Shown one piece after another: positions 43,901-46,501 of a DNA stretch of 46,501 bases; position 1 is the stretch's first letter, and each line of letters begins with the position of its first letter. Made by a program: the position numbers and the translations under genes. The notes below the pieces were generated by a model. That model saw nothing but the letters and a program-made list of their open reading frames with translations. It did not search any database and was not told where the DNA came from. This stretch comes from Cyanothece sp. BG0011 (GTDB lineage: Bacteria > Cyanobacteriota > Cyanobacteriia > Cyanobacteriales > Microcystaceae), in the NCBI RefSeq assembly GCF_003013815.1, contig NZ_PRLH01000146.1:1-46501 (forward strand), in the 5' to 3' direction.

Positions 43901-46501
43901 ATTGCAATGGAAGTTCGTATTATCGATCCCAATGGTCAAACGATTTATAGTCGTGATAACTATAACTCTGCTGATAGTCCCGTTTTAAACCTAACCCAAA
44001 GTGGCATTTATCATGTCTTGATTAATGGAAATAGTAGCACTGAAGAAAATTATGCCTTCCAACTGCTCAATTTTGGGTTAACTCAAGATATTCCTTATAC
44101 CATTCCTGTCGAAGACACCTTAACCTCTGGACAAGAAAGTAAACTGTATCGTATTGAAGGAGAAGCCGACCAAAGACTATTCTTTAATATTAACCAAGGA
44201 AGCTCTTCAGTCCGAATTAAAGTTTTAAATCAGAACAATCAAAATACTCTAAGAAATACCACCCTTAACCCGAATAATAGCTTTGAGGTAACCTTACCCG
44301 ACTCAGGAGAATATACCGTCTATATCGAGGGAGGAAGTTCAAGCACACCCATTGATTATCAATTCCAAATTTTCTCCTTTGAACAAACTGCCGATATTGT
44401 TACCCCTGGAGACGGTGAAACCACAGCCAATAATGCAACTGGAATTTTAGGGACATTCCCCGTCCAAATTCAAGTAGAAGATGGCCGCGGGGGCGAAGCT
44501 ATCCAAAATTATAACCTTCGCGTCTTCCCAGATCCAGACAATGGAAGTCCCGCCATTATTAGCCTTCCTGAAACTAAATTAGGACTCAACCAAGACATTT
44601 ATCGTTATCAACTCGAAAGTATCGATCCCGACGATGATAAGTTGCGTTATCGTCTCCTAGAAGCCCCACTCGGTGCCATTATTAATCAAGATACCGGAGA
44701 ATTAATCTGGTTAGCAGAAGACATACAACCCGGAGAAAGCTATCAATTTAGCGTCGAAGTTTCCGATGGCCGAGGAGGAAGTGATACCCAGACTTGGGAC
44801 GTAGAAACCTTTGAGGTACTAGGCAAAATTCAAGGGGTAGTATTTGAAGATTTGAATGCCAATGGTATTCCCGATAGTAGCTTAGTGGTAGGGGAACAAC
44901 CTGATATCTTCTTTGTCATTGATGTTTCCGGCAGTATGGGATCTAGTACAGTTAATTGGAGTGAAGTGGATCTCGAAAGTGCCTTTAACCAAAACCTCTC
45001 ACCCCTAGACCAAGAATTAGGCTCAATTTTAGCCTTGAGTGAATTTATGATTGCTCAAGGAAGAGGGGATATCTCTATCGGTATTATCACCTCTGGGCGA
45101 GATGTGATTGATATGAACCCCACCCTAGAAGGGATACAAGTTACCACCACACCCTTAACCGATAGTAATAATAATGGGATTGCCGATATTCGAGAGGTGA
45201 TTACTGGTGGTGTTGGCGGTGGTGCCTCCGATACCAGTGGCATTCAAAATGCTTGGGACTTACAACAAGCATTACCAGGAGATCCTAATATATTCTTCAT
45301 GTCAGATGGTTTTATTAGCGTAGATGACCAACTCATAGCAGATGTGAGAGCCGATGGCGTGAACTTACTGGCCTTTGGCTTTGCAGAAGGGGGAATGGAT
45401 GTTATGCGTCGGGTTGATCCTGAAGCAGTTTATATCAGTAATCCCAGAGATATGTATGATATCTTCAGTGGTTTTGATCCTCGTTACATCACAGAACCCC
45501 TCTTAGAAGGAATTACCGTTTATCTCGACCTAAACAACAATGGCATCTTAGACGAAGACGAACCCTTACAAATTACCAAACAGAACACCTCTACCTCTAC
45601 CTTTGGTCAAACCAATTTCTACTTTACCTTTGATGATCTTCAACCCGGAACCTATACCGTGCGTCAAGCGGTTCCCAGTGGGTTTATCGAAACCGCACCA
45701 GAAAGCGGTAGTTTTGTGGATACCATCACCGTAGGCAGTGGAGAAACTTACTCTCATTTCTTCGGTATTCATAAAGTAGGAGATCCTCCCAACCAAAAAC
45801 CCACCTTTACTACCGTTGCACCCACGGATGGGGTAGACGTAGGAGAATGGTTCCGTTATCAAGCTAGAGCAACCGATCCAGACAATGATCCCATAACCTA
45901 CGAATTAGCCGTTGCACCAGAAGGAATGACCATCGATCCCGAAACCGGGTTAATTCAATGGCTACCAACTCAACTTCCTGCAACGAGAGAAGTTTTAGTC
46001 ACTGGGGGTGGTGGTTTAAACAGATTTGTCACCGTTCCCAATACCGGCCCTGTTGATTTTGAAATCATTGTCACCGCTAAAGATGGTCAGGGAGAAGCAG
46101 ATATACAATACTTTAAGCTGACAGTGAGTCCGGTTAACACCGATCCCACCTTTATATCCATCCCTCCCCAAATTTCGCCCCAAGTCGGCAAACCCTTTGA
46201 ATACCAAGCGCAAGCCATCGATGGGGATGAAGATACCTTAACCTATCAACTGAGTAGTAATCTAACAGGTTTAACCCTTGATGCAACCACAGGACTCCTA
46301 AGTTGGACACCTAGTTCCAGTCAAGTAGGCAACAATGAAATCACAATTTTGGTGGATGACGGCAAAGGAGGACAAGATCAGCAAACCTTCAACCTCACTG
46401 TTATTGATGCCCAACCCAATAACGCCCCCGAAATCATCTCTAACCCCCCCATTCAAACCAGAGTTAATAACCTCTATGTCTATCAAGTGGTTGCAGAAGA
46501 T
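31952..46501 (+). CDS. Giant multi-domain surface/secreted adhesin-like protein (runs off the right edge)
   Basis: The frame is open from the ATG at 31952 to the edge: 4850 codons without a stop, and I checked the frame at several points. There is no signal peptide, so type I secretion via a C-terminal signal outside the window is likely. Order: helical acidic N-terminus with SQWLE-type segments (~1-200); an EELGHYLDHQL segment (~222); a calcium-binding nonapeptide-like stretch (GTNLNDRIIGGFSADILIG, ~295-315); seven cadherin-like repeats (~415-1136); further cadherin-like and Ig-like domains (~1140-1900); a PPC-like beta-sandwich array (~1905-4150); and a vWA domain (DVSGSMGSS MIDAS motif) nested in an SdrD_B-type domain (~4290-4600), followed by putative Ig domains. 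The composition is acidic and almost free of cysteine. It is probably an adhesin or extracellular-matrix protein. A ribosome site before the ATG is weak (GAAAAA). Confidence 0.88.
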   Translation, partial: MENFVSELTSNQHPSISPLENNVMVSREIESHLSQMNPSDLLLIEIDQWLEQSKNLTETQEWGIEKDIINRETIQKEIIDIKLDELLGNYQVALTEDELLNNSDKKSQWLERLEEFNEDELIKDGLKKVNQRLSNFLEEKDWESRLKEILGNKWDKEKAESLIKEIIEEKRQPKIEIVEGQILGSQGGYAASKKTIYLEKTLVERAAENPRELEKVIAEELGHYLDHQLNGKIDTKGDEGAKFSAVLFQEAVSIETEKRWNEENDYGKINFEGEIIEIEQSTNEIIGTTGRDILEGTNLNDRIIGGFSADILIGKEGEDSFIYQSIRDAGDIIKDFEIGKDKIDLTLVLESFGYTGNNPLEDGYIVLGDYSKGTIVYLDSDGIGGYSPRPYIQVETVTPTELGSQLDHFCPYPVVIENQPPTVALDTIINSLNENSDTTNPIKVADIVINDDGEGTNNLTLSGTDVALFEIIGDELLLKAGANLDFESQSIYQVNVEVDDTTVGVTPDDSVTYILAITDVNAPPTVTLNNSVASLNENLDTTNPIKVADIVINDDGEGTNSLALSGDDADFFEIVDNVLYLKAGTILDFEDKSSYNVRVEVDDVEVEDTPDGFVDYSLTITDVNQPPTVALDNVINSINENLDTTNAVKVANILITDDGEGTNDLILSGDDAGLFEIVGNGLFLKAGTSLDFETQSSYQVDVEVDDPTVGNTPDAFATYTLTIGDVNAAPTITLNNSVESLNENVDTTNPITVADIVINDDGEGTNNLTLSGDDADFFEIVDNVLYLKVGTTLDFENKSSYNVRVEVDDVEVGDTPDGFVDYSLTITDVNAPPSIILNNSVASLNENTDTTNPIKVADIAINDDGEGSNNLTLSGDDADLFEIVGNELFLKAGANLDFENQSSYQVDVEVDDPTIGGTPDDSVTYTLAITDVNEPPSITLNNPVESLNENLDTTSPVKVADIVINDDEEGTNDLSLSGTDAALFEIIGTELFLKAGTNLDFETQSSYQVNLEVDDPTVGVTPDDSITYTLTISDVNAPPTVTLENPVINLNENTDTTNPIKVADVVINDDGEGTNSLALSGDDADFFEIVDNVLYLKAGTTLDFEDKSSYNVRVEVDDVEIGDTPDGFVDYSLTITDVNESPIVDGNKTITVLEDSGQTLLNINQPTDVDGDNLTITIDTIPDSSQGNILNNGVAVNVGDNLTLEALTNLVFTPVENANGEAGNFTYTVFDGVNAVSQTITINITPVNDSPTLTIPSLPTISEATNFSITGIIVNDIDAEIVQVTLTVNNGVISLSDLQNIIVINGTGNEDGTITIQGNINNVNAALDSLIYRSNLNFEGIENLEITANDLGNTGEGGILEVTETLNINVEATNQPPDAEPDKLLTVDQDSGGNGLNITPPIDPDNDPLTITITEVPDSNLGVLELNNNPVTINQILSSNELQQLVFIPANGVTGNGGNFSYLVEDGQGGSDTQTVTFNISPVIILREEDNFKVIHEETITIPETPSKIRFTYESLNFDFGDIDFINDAFEVALLGNNGESLVYTIDTDKDTFFNSTEEQGIITANGVEIEGNTVSLDVGYLPENTEATLIFRLVNNDSDTETSVRIRGLEIVENTNPITTGVTPNTPVNTATNSINFAVVEDVSSSIIAEYQITSFDEKDKTLSTEVNLKNIGTYGLNDSVIVAIANISSPNICVVDADGITPEGLPYYDFTNLLNNGKLDPEQISQSITFNFRNPQEIQFTYDLVILAEINQPPVIESTPTLEIIGGQTYQYDVNATDINGDNLTYSLTVSPEGMAINSQTGEITWETTIDDIANHQITIEVSDGRGGIDTQTYNLSVISEPPNRPPLFTTSPVVDAYINQLYQYDADAIDPDLDPLSFSLILGPDGMTVNSQTGVVEWTPPPVLVLGDTVFGQIGIPGEKDEFTFSGVLGQQIYFDPLQFTGNRFDWNFEVYSPSGQRIVDTNLESSNNQIITLTETGNYRIVVDANSDVTGSYGFRVIDVNLTPVISLDTVIENQLSPGSEDDIYRFTGNEGQKLFFDSLSSGSLNWVLYDPDNKVVTNSNFSDLELYLPTDGEYKLAIRGTGSLTDITPYRFEIITPDEITRPMNLGNNENLNSVFGEITEKGEEDVYTFTGTTGQKLYFDPLYLDSTATFSHTINITSPSGRSIFSQNLYYGDRDTPFSLPEDGTYRVRIDALGENTGSYSFNLLDVGLATPINLDTDYSGTLSLGQETHFYQFAGTEGQRIFIDSPNDLSGARWTVYDSGNKQVASTSIFSAIELVLDHTDTYTLAIQGNNGTTPVDYSFKIITPDIITNSLTLDTNIVSEITEKGERDIYTFTGTKGQRLFLDTLIDRSDFRVTVVSPSENNLINNISMYRDDFREPFILPETGNYQVIIDGSGEAIGDYGFKLIDVDESPTLTPEILTGNQTLDPGKSIQFYQFVGNEGERIYFDNQENSPNTNWHLYTTSNQELREVSLNSDFEYVLPNDGTYFLMLRGERNDETVPYNIQVVATTTEITPLTINNEVNGDISKLGEQDIYTFDGTVGQTLHFEPRGDNSNVTVTLNSPSGQQIFNLNGNSYSTPITLIEAGTYQLTVDGNTDNTGSYNFVISDAGLPLSFGTEFNGNLETRNTILYQFEGTAGQQLNFDSLNTVSGLTWRLYSEQTLLNGNQIVDSRSFLSDFNVTLPIDGTYTLALLNTSDNDLSYEFQVNDISPTPVVNNGIETLREGTISVGGEIDTYTFTANAGTLIYFDGQDTSNFNFYANLKNPDGSSVVNGLWTGFDYGAYLLPQTGEYTIEVRGNGNSITGDYSFKLVELKTSVNIDLNIQNDIALNPFETKGFKFTGTAGQKIWFDGLNTTNPNITARLLNSSGRQISSLSDLRGDIGLQTLESDGDYYLVLQSNNNADTTASFKLLDNSNATLIDLDTEISGDFGESTLETHLYRFNGTEGQRLYFDRIDGDFWNSYYIYDPSGQQLFSQRFHADYEGITLVADGEYTFIVQGTVNASNNNYNLTIVTPEFTTNSITIDEIINGEISEPGEQDTYTFDAIIGQQIWLDELLGNSSIVATLYSPSNRQVFSTNFGSLDYNTSRPILAETGTYRLVIDGTGETTEAYRFRLLDFADGTLINLDEDISGNFGEIGREAHIYRFDGTEGQRLYFDQKDGDFGNYYYVYDPSGQRLFSQRLYTDYEGLTLPIDGEYTLVFEGDNRSNNNYQLEIVTPDFITNSLIIGDTIEAEISEAGEQDIYTFEGTIGQQIWLDELLGNSSIVATLYNPSNTQVLSTNFGSLDYNTSRPVLAENGTYRLVIDGTGETTEAYRFRLLDFADGTLINLDEDINGNFGETGREAHIYRFNGTEGQRLYFDQKDGDFGNFYYVYAPSGQRLFSQRLYTDYEGLTLSIDGEYTLVFEGDNRSNNNYQLEIVTPDFITNSLIIGDTIEAEISEAGEQDIYTFEGTIGQQIWLDELLGNSSIVATLYNPSNTQVLSTNFGSYDDSSNRPILTENGTYRLVIDGTGDTIQDYSFRLLDFADAPLIDLDTDISGNFGGTQREADIYRFNGSKGQRLYFDRKDGSSSNYYYVYDPSGQRLLSQRLHLDYEDITLELDGNYTIVFEGIQSATNNNYNLEIVTPNFITNSLILGETVQSEITEAGERDVYTFEGTTGQQLFFDALVGNTNLDARLYSPSGALIINRDTNNDWTPFTLTETGIYRLEIDGNLDTIGNYAFKLSDRTLATPLTFDEAITGTLEPNNETILYQIIGSKGTILNFDLEASQWEGNRANWTLYDPNNGILAQPFYYDPDFQVALPSDGLYTLAIAGNSTTPVDYSFQVTDNSVAPIPLTGTNVTAIGTVPDVGDVDSYTFNASAGSLIWIDQLNSTSSGIRTSLKNPDDTYLFTNHVTTDDRGVIRLDQTGEYTLETYGLGTTIGNWQFQILELPTDLTSENYNSLPSNTVIEGTLNPGNSPEIYSFDAQVGEQILFNGMLGIAMEVRIIDPNGQTIYSRDNYNSADSPVLNLTQSGIYHVLINGNSSTEENYAFQLLNFGLTQDIPYTIPVEDTLTSGQESKLYRIEGEADQRLFFNINQGSSSVRIKVLNQNNQNTLRNTTLNPNNSFEVTLPDSGEYTVYIEGGSSSTPIDYQFQIFSFEQTADIVTPGDGETTANNATGILGTFPVQIQVEDGRGGEAIQNYNLRVFPDPDNGSPAIISLPETKLGLNQDIYRYQLESIDPDDDKLRYRLLEAPLGAIINQDTGELIWLAEDIQPGESYQFSVEVSDGRGGSDTQTWDVETFEVLGKIQGVVFEDLNANGIPDSSLVVGEQPDIFFVIDVSGSMGSSTVNWSEVDLESAFNQNLSPLDQELGSILALSEFMIAQGRGDISIGIITSGRDVIDMNPTLEGIQVTTTPLTDSNNNGIADIREVITGGVGGGASDTSGIQNAWDLQQALPGDPNIFFMSDGFISVDDQLIADVRADGVNLLAFGFAEGGMDVMRRVDPEAVYISNPRDMYDIFSGFDPRYITEPLLEGITVYLDLNNNGILDEDEPLQITKQNTSTSTFGQTNFYFTFDDLQPGTYTVRQAVPSGFIETAPESGSFVDTITVGSGETYSHFFGIHKVGDPPNQKPTFTTVAPTDGVDVGEWFRYQARATDPDNDPITYELAVAPEGMTIDPETGLIQWLPTQLPATREVLVTGGGGLNRFVTVPNTGPVDFEIIVTAKDGQGEADIQYFKLTVSPVNTDPTFISIPPQISPQVGKPFEYQAQAIDGDEDTLTYQLSSNLTGLTLDATTGLLSWTPSSSQVGNNEITILVDDGKGGQDQQTFNLTVIDAQPNNAPEIISNPPIQTRVNNLYVYQVVAED
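33196..35358 (+). repeat. Seven cadherin-like coding repeats, 309-nt period
   Basis: The common segment encoding SLNEN recurs at 33242, 33551, 33860, 34169, 34478, 34787 and 35096, every interval being exactly 309 nt (103 codons). Two unit types are seen: A (LFEI.G..L.LKAG..LDFE.QSSYQV) and B (FFEIVDNVLYLK.GT.LDFE.KSSYNV). The order is A-B-A-B-A-A-B. The NDDGEGTN segment and the Asp-rich EVDD and TDVN positions are likely calcium ligands. Confidence 0.9.
37670..44400 (+). repeat. Long array of PPC-like beta-sandwich coding repeats
   Basis: Half-units of about 100 codons recur roughly twenty times. Each has a GEI.E.GEQDIYTF or G.E..IYRF opening, a G.EGQ.LYFD middle, a SPSG or DPSG turn, and a TGTYRLVIDG or DGEYTLVFEG ending. 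Most come in pairs of about 203 codons (~609 nt). They resemble bacterial pre-peptidase C-terminal (PPC) domains. Divergence between distant units is high, while neighbours at 41040-42430 are near-identical. Confidence 0.75.
41040..42430 (+). repeat. Near-identical 609-nt tandem duplication inside the giant gene
   Basis: The segment at 41346-41650 recurs at 41955-42260 with only a few changes (offset 609 nt). The segment at 41690-41820 recurs unchanged or nearly so at 42299-42429. Two full units and part of a third are present, in frame. This is a recent expansion and a likely hotspot of length variation. Confidence 0.88.

Noticed and set aside
33190-46501. CRISPR array from the regular repeat spacing
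   Set aside because: The periodicity is of coding units of about 100 codons in one open frame; there are no short identical repeats with unique spacers.

Overview
The window comes from a cyanobacterium. It has many GCGATCGC (HIP1) palindromes (e.g. 1114-1121), an AT-leaning base composition, PEP-CTERM proteins, an SLH/OprB porin, DUF29 and DUF4238 orphans, and a zinc regulon of cyanobacterial type. A Crocosphaera/Cyanothece/Microcystis-like lineage is plausible, but I cannot fix the genus. Two very large genes run off the window edges: one leftward on the minus strand (1-3188) and one rightward on the plus strand (31952-46501).

Region 1 (1-12365, minus strand) is an insecticidal-type toxin-complex (Tc) locus. 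In transcription order it has a fused TcB-TcC protein (SpvB domain, beta-propeller, Rhs cage, variable C-terminal toxin), then a family-1-encapsulin-like HK97-fold shell protein with a Met/His-rich insertion, then the N-terminal ~1000 residues of a TcA-like protein. An encapsulin-like gene sandwiched between Tc subunits is the most unusual thing here. I know of no described toxin-nanocompartment system of this layout.

Region 2 (12366-14076) is a recombination scar. The C-terminal third of a family A DNA polymerase is joined to the N-terminal third of a FAD-dependent oxygenase-like gene.

Region 3 (14097-28483) is a zinc-starvation island. It holds znuA-znuC-znuB, zur, an SLH/OprB porin, a PEP-CTERM protein, a Mg-type hemB, a minimal COG0523-like P-loop protein overlapping a metallophosphoesterase, a degenerate phosphoesterase paralogue, a His-rich COG0523 GTPase and a flavoprotein with a Cys-rich tail. 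I find eleven 15-bp sequences close to the Zur consensus TGATAATnATTATCA, nearly all just upstream of these genes. The znuA and hemB promoters, including their first codons, are copies of each other. A second, deleted copy of the Zur-linked FAD gene lies at 19313-19426. A DUF4238 gene and a DUF29-like gene with a small MITE are inserted in the island.

Region 4 (28492-30810) is a second scar: a FeoB-like gene cut after its first membrane segment, an intact IS4-family element (29266-30442), and a RuvB C-terminal fragment on the other side. There is no target-site duplication, so this looks like an IS-mediated deletion or recombination.

Region 5 (30932-46501) has a PEP-CTERM protein and then a giant surface or secreted protein (at least 4850 residues). 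That protein has an EELGH N-terminal domain, a calcium-binding segment, seven cadherin-like repeats at exactly 309-nt spacing, a long array of PPC-like repeats with a near-identical 609-nt tandem duplication, and a von Willebrand A domain nested inside an SdrD_B-type domain.
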